From the NCBI GenBank assembly GCA_019843655.1, contig JACDQD010000007.1, forward strand, positions 7,437,600 through 7,501,599: a DNA stretch of 64,000 nucleotides. The letters run 5' to 3'. Below are positions 50,143-60,794 of the stretch, piece by piece (position 1 is the stretch's first letter; each line of letters begins with the position of its first letter). The notes beneath the pieces were generated by a model, which was given only the letters and a program-made list of their open reading frames with translations, did not search any database and was not told where the DNA came from. Source of the DNA: Lethocerus indicus. Taxonomy: Eukaryota > Arthropoda > Insecta > Hemiptera > Belostomatidae. The position numbers and the translations under genes are program-made.

Positions 50143-50273
50143 GCCGAAGAGAAAGATGTAAGAAAAAAAAAGAACGGGAGGAGGAGGAGGAAAGAGATTG
50201 AGTCCGGAGGGAGGAGCGACAGGGAAAGAAGAGAAGGGAACGGGTGGGAGGGGGGGTAAAGGGACGAGGAAGC
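50143..50273. repeat. Long homopurine-biased tract
   Basis: About 130 bp of nearly continuous A/G (GAGGAGGAGG, GGGAGGAG and GGTGGGAGGG blocks) with isolated pyrimidines. It creates a Ser/Phe/Leu-rich false frame on the minus strand. Confidence 0.8.
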
Positions 50274-53200
50274 GTCCCGGAGACAAATTGGTATCTGCTC
50301 GGTAACAAGTGACTTTTTCTCCGACCCAATCTCTTTTATATCGGGAGAAACCGGGAGTGTAGACCTAGAACGGCAAACAAATATACTACCACTGGAACAA
50401 TCGCTAATTGGTGCACTGGGGGCACAAAGTGCAATTGCAATTAAGAAACAGCCGGTGGTGGGTGGGGGCAGATATCGCGTTTGAAACTCGACAAAAAGTA
50501 AAACATCGTCTTGAACAAAAAGTAAAAAAGCTATTATTTTATTTTAAACTTACAAATTATTACATTATTGTCGCGAAAATACCTTTCAAACAATTGCAAT
50601 CGATATCTCTAACTTTCAACTAAGAATCATTGAGTACAGAAGCTGATACAATGCGTCAAACAGGTTAAAGAGTCTTGTTTTACTCATTCTCTGTTCAAAA
50701 ATTGATAAAGTTAAACCGGTCTCGAATAATAAATAGCTAAACAGCTAATTTGAATAGATTACAAGAGGAGCTGGTGTAAAGAACATTCATAAGATGTCAT
50801 CTCCTGGCTACCATTAAAAATCCAGATATACGGGTAAATTAAGCCGATATGTTTTTCCCTTTTATATGATGTCAGACGATCCAAACCGCAAATAACAAGA
50901 ATTTACACTAATAATTATAAAATAATAATTTTTAATTCCGTCGTACTGTGATTACACGCACTTTGCAATGCCGATGAATTCGTAGAAGAACAATGACCTA
51001 CCGCAAATGGCCTCCTTGGAAGAAACGCTTGCTGTTTGAAGATGAAATTTAATTTTAACACATATTGATAGAATAGAAAAAAAAACGTTAACAACTTCAA
51101 AGTTGAAACGGGCGCCGAAATAAAAGAAATCGGTAAATAGCGGCGTTGACTGAGGGAGAGTTGATCAAAGTGTAAGCACGAGGAGAGCAATAGCGAAAAA
51201 ACTAAAGGACCCGCAATATCGCAGAAAATAAGGACCGTGGAGAACACGACAATTTAACGGGACAATTACTAATGATGGCGATGTCGTGGAAAAGAAAAAG
51301 GTCCAGAATTATCAGTAACCAGGACATAATTGAAAGTTCTGGAGAAGCCCGGGATGATATTGCCTTGTTACAAGGGTTTTCTGCAACGACGAAATCGTAT
51401 ATTTTATTTTTAGTAAACCATTATAACCGAAATATTCTTGTACACTTAGAGTTAGTTGTTCAAAAAAAGCAGACAATATGAAGAGCATCTTGGGTAACTA
51501 TAAATAATTACAAGCCCTAGAAGATATATTATATTTTAAAATTCATAATCAAAAACCTAGCGAAGAATTCGTCGAAGAACTATGTATAAAGTTTCAGTTG
51601 AACACTGTGAGTAGAGGAATCAAGAAGTAAGAAGCATATAACTACGTAATTCGATTCATGATTCAATATGTGCGATAAGCTTATCAATTATCATAATTCA
51701 TGTTTAGCTATTATTTTTTCAATTCAAGCAAATGTAGCTCTCCGGGTCCCACCGCATTAATCTTACAACCATAACTCCGTATTTGTAAAGGGACGCCAAT
51801 GAACGGAAAATTCTGGTTCACGTTTTATCCATTATTAATAACACGAAAACATGACTAGAAAAAGTTCAGCAAAAGAGACATCAGAAAAAATTTGATAAAA
51901 AGTAACCGTCTTTGAAAAAAAATTAATCTAGATAGGCCGACACGACACATTTTTCATAAAGAAACCGCGTTCTTAAAATCGCAGCCACTATATAACACCG
52001 TTATCTGGTACTCCATTAATCCCAAAGTCTGGACGTATACCTCAGCCCACACATTCCCGTCCGCAATACTACCTACAATTACATTTTCTCGATTGTAAAC
52101 ACTGATGGGGCGGGGGTGTGGAGTAAATAACGGGTACAAAGCGGGGGCGGGGTCCGAGGATTAGCGGGACGCGGCCACAGGGGCCCCAGGCGCCATTGTG
52201 TAATGGCCAAGGCCCGGGGAATTATACATTTGGCCATTGTCGGTTACAAAAGGCGGCCGAACAATGCCACCGCCCCTGCCCTCCTACCCGTGTTAACCGG
52301 ATGTAAACACGGCCGCGGCGAGTTAACTCGGACAGCGCCCACCCCGGTTTTACCCCCGAAAACCGATCGGGGAAACACGGTCCAATTTGCTCGCGGTGTC
52401 TTAATTACGCCGACTTTGTACCTAGCCCTGTGTATCGGACCGTCCACCCGTCCCATTCCTCACTCCAATTCAAACCTGAGTCGTCAATTTCGGCGCGCGT
52501 TCGTTCATGTACGCCCGAAACAACTCATGTAGATTGACTCGGTCTTAGAGGATATATACCATATCCTATGTGATTTATATCTTGGAATTATTTTATTCGC
52601 TGTTTGTATCATCGATGAATATTTATTTTTCTTAAAATACTATAATTTTAAATTTCATATAAAATGTGGAACAAAGATAAGGCCAAACCAGCGACTGGAG
52701 GCAGAACTAGTTAATCCCGTATTTTATCTTCGCTATTTCTCATTCAATATGTTACAATCTCACCGGCGACGGTGATGAGTCTCGACATTTATTGTAGTTG
52801 AGAGGGCGATGAAACGACAGTACTGGATATTTAACCATTTCATATATCTGAATTACTGAGGAACCTAAAGTTTGTAATGTGATGAAGAACGAACCTACCC
52901 TCGACACAATCGATCTACACGGAAAATTCCCTATTATTCAGTCCCACGTACAATTCAACACGCGGTACAACACTGAAAACGTAATACCGTACTGAATAAT
53001 TTGTTATATATCATTGGGAAACGTGTAGGAATAGAGATAATAATAAGCAAACATTGGGTACGCTACAATATCGAATATTTTTTTTAGGAGCGGCTCTGTC
53101 GAAAAAATTGTTCAACGGCTCGGAACGAAGGGGGGAAGAGCCAAACTATATTAAATAGAACAAACGCGTTACAGTCGAGAGAGAGATAGACGGGTCCATG

Positions 53201-53634
53201 GGATGAAATATACTGAGCGCAACGGAGGGGCATAAAAATTGTTTATACCTCCGCCGCCATAAACTACTAACTGGGTAGGGAGGCAGAGTTTCTTCCTGGG
53301 GAACCCAACTTCATCACACGGCATGTTATGAAAAAAGGGCAGTTGACGATCCGAATTTTCGACACGGCCCCAATAAAAAGAGTTACGAGGCGCTCGCAGC
53401 AATTTTTCAGCCGGCGGAGCACTCGATCATCTCCTCCTAGAACGAGCATGAATGGGTCGAAATTAAAGCGAGGACTTCAATGCGAGAAGGTTGATGATAC
53501 ATGCGAGTGATAACAAAAATTCTGCTGTCACCGGGATTCTGAGGCTTGTCCGAGTTGAGGCTATACGAGGTGGTATTTCGAAATTTCAAGGATTGATGCA
53601 GCGATATTAATCTACACATTTACGTAGGATAGTG
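50274..53634. other. Gene-free interval
   Basis: ACAAAAAGTAAAA is repeated with a 24-bp period at 50491-50503 and 50515-50527. A CpG-rich block lies at 52140-52440, open on both strands. GGCCAAACCAGCGA at about 52681 weakly echoes part of the 17.9-kb element. A T-run ending TAG at 53087 is followed by 33 open codons, with nothing recognisable. Confidence 0.5.
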
Positions 53635-53694
53635 TATCCAAACTATATAACATTTCTAAGTGATATAGTTTGGATATTATATAGTTTAGAAATG
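53635..53694. repeat. 14-bp perfect inverted repeat with permuted extra arms
   Basis: TATCCAAACTATAT (53635-53648) and ATATAGTTTGGATA (53663-53676) are perfect inverted arms around 14 nt. AACTATATAA (53641-53650) is also complementary to 53677-53686, and CATTTCTAA (53651-53659) to TTAGAAATG (53686-53694). Alternative folds therefore compete. The arms are longer than expected by chance in 64 kb. Confidence 0.8.
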
Positions 53695-56479
53695 ATACGG
53701 CTGTGTAACAGCTCTGCAGTGAGAAAACGTACGTTGAATATTCACCCACTCAAGATCTCGGAACGATATTAGTACAACATAAATTACCGGCTTTGGAAGC
53801 GGCAAGAAACCGGGTAACTACTCGGGAAAGGGCTTCGGACCTTATATGGGAACCGGGGGGAGTTGTACTACGGGTAGAGGCGATTTTTAAACGATAGCCG
53901 GCAACTCTATCCCGGCCGGGGTCATGGTCCCCGGGCCGCAGGGCCCCAGAGTAACGAATCGTGGAAATAAGAGGCGATAAGAAAGCATACTTCGGTATAT
54001 AGTTACAGGAACGGCGACGGAAAACCCGTATTGAGGAATAACGCCCCGACCCGAGGCTAGGATGTACAGCGCTTGTGTAATTGAAAACTATCATCAATCT
54101 CGCGACTATCAAATACTCGCTTGTTGGCAGGATACTTCAGATCTTTGTGAACTTAGTTTTCTGTTCAATTTCTCTAGCGCTGCCGTACTAAACCACACGC
54201 CGGTTTACCGGAAGTGGCGAGCGTCGAATAGCGTACAGGCGATTAATAAATATAAGACTGAATAGTTTTTATAACTCTCGAAGGGCGTATGAAAGCGTCG
54301 GAGAAAAAAAAAATCCGGAACTTATTCGTAGGGAGAACACAGAAATGGGCCCAACAAAGGGCGTCCAACGGCAAATACGAACGCTCCCCGATCGAGAATG
54401 GATCTGGCCTTGCGGGCCCTAAGGGTTATATACAAATAGCGCGTCAGTCTGCGTGTGTGTGTGTGTGTGTGTGTGTACGCGTATGTGAGTGAGGGTGAAC
54501 AAGCGCAATAGGCGTTGAGTGGAGGGGCCGCCGTTATTTATGTGCCCGGCGTTCATAAAACGTACAATGGAGTGAAGCGAGCGTGAAACGCCTGTTTGTT
54601 TAACTTAGAGAGTGGGGTGGCTGGCGGCAGATGCGTGGCGACTTTCAGGTGCGCTTTCCACCCAACTCGGGGGGTGCAAAACCGCCGACTTTAAACTGTT
54701 GAGTCTAGTGAGCGTAACCGCAGAGGGCCGAACCCCAAGTCGGAAGAATATAAGACAGAGTAACGGGTCAAACAATCTGATAATACGTTTAAAACTTATA
54801 ATTCTGTAAAATTTCGTATTAATTCTCCACAACTTCACTTAACTAGAGAATATAATAAAGAAACGCTCGGCTTTAATTTTTACACTCACATAACTCAGGA
54901 CAGAGTATATGATTTATTCGCCAGGTTTAACGTTTAACCTGTTTTTTAAACACGACAGAACTATCTAAATTTAGAGTGTTTAAATATTAAAAAGTATTTA
55001 AACAAGGTACTGTCCACTCCCGCACAACAGTATTTAATAAACTAGTCCTTTTCGGGAATTAGAGTGTAATAGATTCTCGGTCGACAGATTATTCCAGTCA
55101 AATTAATCCCATTATAATTTACAAAGACGGGAGTTTGTGTTGTAATGATTGTATTGTACATCATTATTTTCCATTCTGAAAGTTCATAGAAACGTTTAAG
55201 GGCCGGTTACGAGCTGGCCGTGGATTTCCTGTGCGTGCAGACAACCCCCACACGAGACTGTGGGATAAATAACCGAAAGTGGACATAGGAGGGATTATGG
55301 CTTAACTATAGGGGTGGAGGGAGTTGGGGGGAAAAGTCAATAGGAGCGTTGCTAGCCAGGTAGGCGAATGTTGTAAAGATAAGGGAAGGGAAGAATGAGA
55401 TAGCGAAGGGTGAGAACAACGATAAATGTCGGACCGCTGACTGGGAACAGTGGAAGAGATGAGGTTGTAAAGGGGGGGAAGAGATTTTCTTTCCTTATGT
55501 ATACATTCCATTCTGTTTGGCCTGCCCTATGCTTTCGCCTATCGCGGGTCTTCAATCCCTCATTTCCCCTCGCATCAGGATTGACTTAGTTACTTCTGTC
55601 ACCAAGTATGAAAGAAGTCGGTCCAAAAGGTCTGATCCGATGGGCCTTCACGAGACAACTCTTTATCACTTTTGAAACAGATTCATAAAAAAAATAGGTT
55701 CGTAATTTTATCGTTTCATTTGAAGTACAATGATTTTTTTGACATCGTGGATACCAGGAAATCGAAATAAGTAATAATATATCGACTCAAAGTATAGAAT
55801 TTTCCAAGTTGTGAATTCTTGTGGGACTGGCCAATACGAGTGTAATTTAAAATAAATGCTCTGACTTAAATTTCACTAATTTACTAGTTTCGTGGCGTTC
55901 AAAGTGAAATAAATCCGTTTAGGGGATTTTCCCCTTACGATGTCTTGTATCGATCTGGCCCTATCTCTTACATTCGCGTACGTCCTAACGCACGAATGGA
56001 AGATTGAGTATGCTACTAGTGAATTTATACATGTTTTATATATACAGCTAATTTATACAGCCGGATTATAGAAACAAGAATCGGTTGTCTGGCGCCGCGG
56101 TCGGCGTTATCATTTCACTTTCAGTCGGGGCGCTAATGTAAAAAGGAAGACTCCATTACCGGGCTAATTATCAGATGCTATCGTACCGCCATATTGAAAC
56201 ATCGGACCCCTCCCCCACCCCCCTAACTAGTAACATCCGCGTTACAACCGGCGGGCACGCAACAGAACCTTAAAAAAAGACGTGTAATTAACTTATTGTA
56301 AATATGATTCGCGTGATATTATTGTAATTTCACGGGGACCGTCAAAATTGGGCGCCGCGTTTTATCTCTCTTATTTATTTCCGTTTTCATGCAATGGGGG
56401 CGGGGGGCGGACAAAAACAAAGCGGGTCGTGGATCCGTTTGATAACAAAAAAATACGAATGGATTACTTCATGTAATTA
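53695..56479. other. Gene-free interval
   Basis: A GC block lies at about 53860-53960 and the GT tract at 54453. A hairpin, TAATGA/TCATTA with inner TGTA/TACA, is at about 55143-55164. A 120-codon minus-strand frame (53750-54112) is unrecognised. Sequence upstream of the donor at 56480 carries stops in every frame within about 80 nt of it or at the junction. Confidence 0.5.
54453..54476. repeat. (GT)12 microsatellite
   Basis: A pure GT run followed by ACGCGTATGTGAGTGAG, which looks like decayed GT/GA units. Confidence 0.97.
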
Positions 56480-56538
56480 GTAAGTATGCTTCCGATGCGC
56501 TCCTGTAAATTAGTACTAACTTCTTGTTTTTTTCCTAG
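56480..56538 (+). other. Candidate 59-nt intron with consensus donor, branch and acceptor
   Basis: GTAAGTAT begins at 56480, TACTAAC is at 56514-56520, and TTCTTGTTTTTTTCCTAG ends at 56538. All three core intron signals are near-perfect and the 59-nt length is typical of short insect introns. Joined exons have stops in every frame near the junction, so if it is used the transcript is non-coding here or untranslated. The 42 nt after the acceptor, up to GTACGT at 56581, are open in all three frames, so a small downstream exon joined to a different donor is also possible. Confidence 0.35.
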
Positions 56539-58573
56539 GGCACAAAAACTGCACCGTTTACCGTCGCAATTTTATATCCTGTACGTATTCGATAAGAGCA
56601 AAGTAGGGGTTATGCATAGACCTAGTTAATATTAGCGAAATGGCGCACTGATATACGGCGGAGCGTTATTAATAAATTTCTACGTCCGCGTATCTTTCCG
56701 GCGGTCATTGGGGGGTCGAGCTGGGCGCTCGCGTCCAAAATTATCCCGGCGCTGTGAATATTCTCATTTATGAAATGGCTACACACGCCGCGACGGACAA
56801 AGGTCAGATAAAGCGGACGGGACACATTTACGAGCCGGCCCCGTTTAATATGTCACCCCGGGGTGATTATTCAAACCCCCCGTCGCGAGCCGCCCTTTTA
56901 TCGTGGGGGTTGGTGGGCACCGCGGATTTTACGCCGCAGTTAACGTTTAACGGCCCTCCTTCGCCGGATCAGGCGATAATGGGACACCGTAAAATTTTCC
57001 CCGAATAAAGCTACCGGGTCCGATTGCGGTAAGAGCTTTTTGAAAATAAATCTTCCACGCGGTCCCTGGGCCCGGGCAAAATACGGTTCACGGGCCCACG
57101 AAATAATTTGTCTTTATCGTTTCCTGTGCATTCAGCGGTAAAGCGGCGAATTCAGCGCCAACCGGTGTTATTCGACGCGTTCGAAATGTATTCAAACAAT
57201 TTGAACATAAGATCTGCGACGCGCTAGATCTTTTGGTGATGACGTCTATAAATTGTACTTAAACTAACACAATGAATAAATTTCGACAAACACTTTGAAA
57301 ATATAATTGTTTGGTTAACATTTGAAGTACCGAATTAATGCGTGGTACGAAACAGAAAATTCTCTTTAGGAACCGGTAACCGTACGAAAATGAAACACCG
57401 ATTCTGTCTAAACTACGAATAAGCTTGCACGTGCGGAGAAAGAAAGTTCAAGTGCGCCGGCCGGGCGGGCGGATTTCAAAATTGCTAACATCTGGACCAC
57501 CGTTAGAGGGGTGGCGCTATAGAGGAGAGCCATCGACTAACCTCACCCCGGGGACCGGCACTAATTGTTCATCCCCTTCCAGCACTCTCAGGAGCATAAT
57601 TGTTGAAAAATATCGCGTCTATTCTCATAATTAGAGCAAATTATTGGTATAATTACTGCTATTATACCAGGAGGGAGTTTTGGCCCTATAGAACCCCTCC
57701 CCTTCGACAGCAATCTGATAAGCCTCATTTCTGCATACGAATTATATCCCCTACTTTTTTTAGACAATAAAAGTATAATTTTCGTACTATGAAGGATCGG
57801 TCGTTGAATGACTTAATTTAGCTACTTCTAGTAGTTGTTGGGGAGAATTGTTGTTCACAGAGAGAGCATGGAGGAAACTCAGCATGGAATTAGCACGGAA
57901 ATTTGGAGGGAATGTGGGAGAACTGGAAGTGGGTAACTTGTATTGTTGGGACGCTTTATGTATTGTTCACTAAATGTATGGGTTATGAGGTAGAGTACAA
58001 AGTACGTCTTACATTCCGAAGCTTTAGTTTCAACAATTAATTTCAGGCGCTCTAAATATTAAGTTACAAACATATTTGAGACAGCGAGCACATAAATATG
58101 TGTTCGGGTTATGCTTCCCTTAAATATACCCGCGATCAAGTCCCCGCCGCCAACCCCACGTTTCCCCTTCGGTATGCCGTAACTTTATTTCCAGCCAATT
58201 TCTGCACCCGTTCAGTTAGGAAACTGACTAAAATTCCACCCTCTCTTTTTTATTGGGAGGAAGGGGGGAAGAGAGAGTGAGTTTCTTCTGCTCACAGATT
58301 GGCTGGATGGGGTCGATCATTAAGGAAAACCCGTTACCGGAGTGAGGAGCTTTACCCTCCCCCGTTTTCCTTCGAGGGAACCGTCCCCCAACAACCCGCC
58401 GACCCTCACTTTTAGCGCGTTCGGCCACGTTCTGAGAATCCTCCCTGTCGGCCATCGAATCCCTGCCTGCAATTATACGATACGTCGGCCTGAAATACAC
58501 CGAAGAAATGTCTTCAATATTATACCAGGTTTGATTGTAACAAGTGAATATGCACACTAGCAAAAGACATCAT
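56539..58573. other. Gene-free interval
   Basis: Open but unrecognised frames lie in the GC patches at 56810-56950 and 57440-57580. TGGTATAAT / ATTATACCA arms with a 7-nt loop are at 57645-57669. No supported gene. Confidence 0.5.
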
Positions 58574-58727
58574 TAATACCGTACTAATACCGTTACTAAA
58601 CCGGTTTCGACTGCTCTCCATCATCAGTAGCTGGGTCTGTCAGTATGCTTGGGCTACCGGCACACGGGGTGCTTGTGGAGCACCTTCACTTGGAACTGTG
58701 GAGTATGTCTGTCGTAGGCCTAACCGC
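58574..58727. repeat. Probable dispersed repeat with CCGGTTTCGAC ... CATCATCAG
   Basis: Degenerate tandem TAATACCGT(T)AC units (58574-58596) run into AACCGGTTTCGAC (58599-58611) and then CCATCATCAG (58618-58627). A small hairpin, GGTGCT/AGCACC, is at about 58669-58685. The CGGTTTCGAC plus CATCATCAG arrangement resembles a common arthropod dispersed repeat. It lies directly upstream of the segment shared with 17.9 kb and may be the same element. Confidence 0.4.
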
Positions 58728-58794
58728 CGAGAGGAAGAAGAAGACCGAGAAAACCACGGCATTCAGAACCCCCCGCAGACCGCAAAACAGGTAT
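58728..58794 (+). repeat. Second copy of the 17.9-kb repeat segment
   Basis: Aligned with 17884-17949, both share CGAGAGGAA at the start and CGCAGACC, then one variable base, then CAAAACAGGTAT at the end, with about three-quarters identity overall. The end GGTAT coincides with the 3' boundary inferred for the first copy. The fold-back arm of the first copy is not conserved here. Confidence 0.65.
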
Positions 58795-60750
58795 TCCGAA
58801 ACTAGGGGACAATAATCTAAATAAGAATCGCTCAGTTGAAAGCGGTTAAGCTCGCAATTCATTTCGGAGATGACGTGACCCCTCAAACAGAAAAGTAAAT
58901 ATCTAGGGAAAGAATTACGGGGACTAATTCAGACGCAACTTATAACCGGAGACGTCGTCTTGAGCAAATACGGGGTTTGGGCCCGAGGGGGTCGTCCGAA
59001 GGGCTTAGCTGGGGGCGGGGTTTGTCGCTGGCAAACAGATAGTTAATTGGCGGCAGACTGGTCTGAAGCACCGTCCCGCCCGCCCTCCAACCGCACACCA
59101 GTCCCATTCCGAATAATAAGCAATCCCGCCCTTGTAGTCCCAGTACAAATACACTACGGAATACCGCCCAGTGCTTCCTTGACTCCAATCTCCAGGTAGG
59201 TATATCTAGTGTTATTTGACTCGTAATTTTAATATTTTTATAGAACTTAATGTCCGAACGGATGAACGGTTCGATCATCAGTATTAAGCGAAAGACATAG
59301 CGAGCTGTATAATTTCATTCGGCATTTATCAACAACGGGCCTCATAACGGTCACTTCATTACGAGCTTGAAATGTTTCTGAAACCTGTGAGCGACTTTAT
59401 TTCCCAGTTATCTTCGCGTTTGATTCCTCATTGCCCCGAAAGTCTTTTGTTCCGAGTTCTGCCCGCCCCCTTCTTTGTACCTCTTTCGCTCAGAGTGGAA
59501 AAAAGTTGCCGGCCGAAATTGCACCGGGATTATTATCGGCGAAGTTGATTGCCGTAACGGCTGAAATTATCACAATTGAAACGACGCGCCGAACCGAGGA
59601 AGTTTGGAAAATTTGCATGCGAAAGTAACGGGTTTATAAAAAAAAGGAGAAACGAACAAAACACAAAACGGTAGTCGAATGGATCCGACGGAAGAAATAG
59701 CGGAAAAGCGGGCGAAAGAGAAAAATTGGAGCCGGGCAAAAGAAAAAAGAAAACTGAGAAAAATGTGGCACTGAAAACGGGCTGTAATTATAAAGAGGAG
59801 GAGCGGGCGGCGGTGTCCGTCGAGTGGACGCGGTCGGGGTGGGAAAAACCCTCTACGGGGGGTGATTGATAGCGCGCGAGAGCCCCCCTGTCCCACCGCT
59901 CGTAAATAGGGCGATGTGAATCTAATGAGCCACGGTTTTTTAAAATCCTTAATTGGTTAGCGAGACTACACCAGCCTCCGTTTCAATGGCTCTCATCAAC
60001 TACCTTTACGAGGAAAAAAAAACAAGGTTCGCTTCTGGACGGCGTTTTCTCCGTTCCGTAATATTAAAATAAAATCCTCTCAATAGGTTAAATGCCAATT
60101 ATATTATTTTACGCACATACTTTGGTTTATGCCGGAAACTTAGTTTCGTGCTTTAGGTGCTGTAACAATTTTCGGAGGATTAACCCATCTCTTTTACGAG
60201 TCGTAAAGGGTGTCATCAACGTGCCCCTTACAACTCCTCTATTTTCGTTTAATTTGACTACCATAAAATCCCATAAATAACCAGAAACCATAAATTGTTT
60301 ATCCTACCGCCGACGTAACATCTATTTCATTCAAGCACCGAATCTTAGCCTCGCGAGACTCCTACGACTTGTGTTTTGTTTTTGAGAGTTATCTTCGAGT
60401 GTAATCACTAAGATAGAATACAGTGCACGTTACCCAATGGCAGAAGACAAGATATTTCACCTACTACTACCTCATTATTAACGGCCATGCCTCAATTGCC
60501 CTGTAAGTATCTTAAATAATATTGTATAATGCACATAACGTCAATTTATTCTATTAAACCGGACATTTATTCGCACTTCTAAACAACTCAAAATTCAAAA
60601 GTCGCCCTGATAAAGCACAACATTCACTTTTACCGGGATGAGTATATGTGTGTATTAGGACCGGGCAGTATCAAAAGATATAGGGGCCAGGGTTGGGCGG
60701 GTAATTCGAGGAGGCGAAGACCCACAGACTTAATGACTGTGAAACCTGGT
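58795..60750. other. Gene-free interval
   Basis: GC patches lie at about 58960-59110 and 59800-59900. A purine-rich stretch at 59639-59770 gives Phe/Ser/Leu-rich false frames on the minus strand. A pyrimidine-rich CAG abuts GTAGGT near 59192. No gene is supported. Confidence 0.5.
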
Positions 60751-60794
60751 GCCGGTACCGGTACCGGCGCTGGAGGTACTGGTACTGGTACTGG
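60751..60794. repeat. GGTACC/GGTACT hexamer repeat with 18-bp palindrome
   Basis: GCCGGTACCGGTACCGGC at 60751-60768 is a perfect 18-bp palindrome. It is followed after a short spacer by three GGTACT units (60775-60792). The two blocks look like one hexamer array diverging between C and T in the sixth position. Confidence 0.85.
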
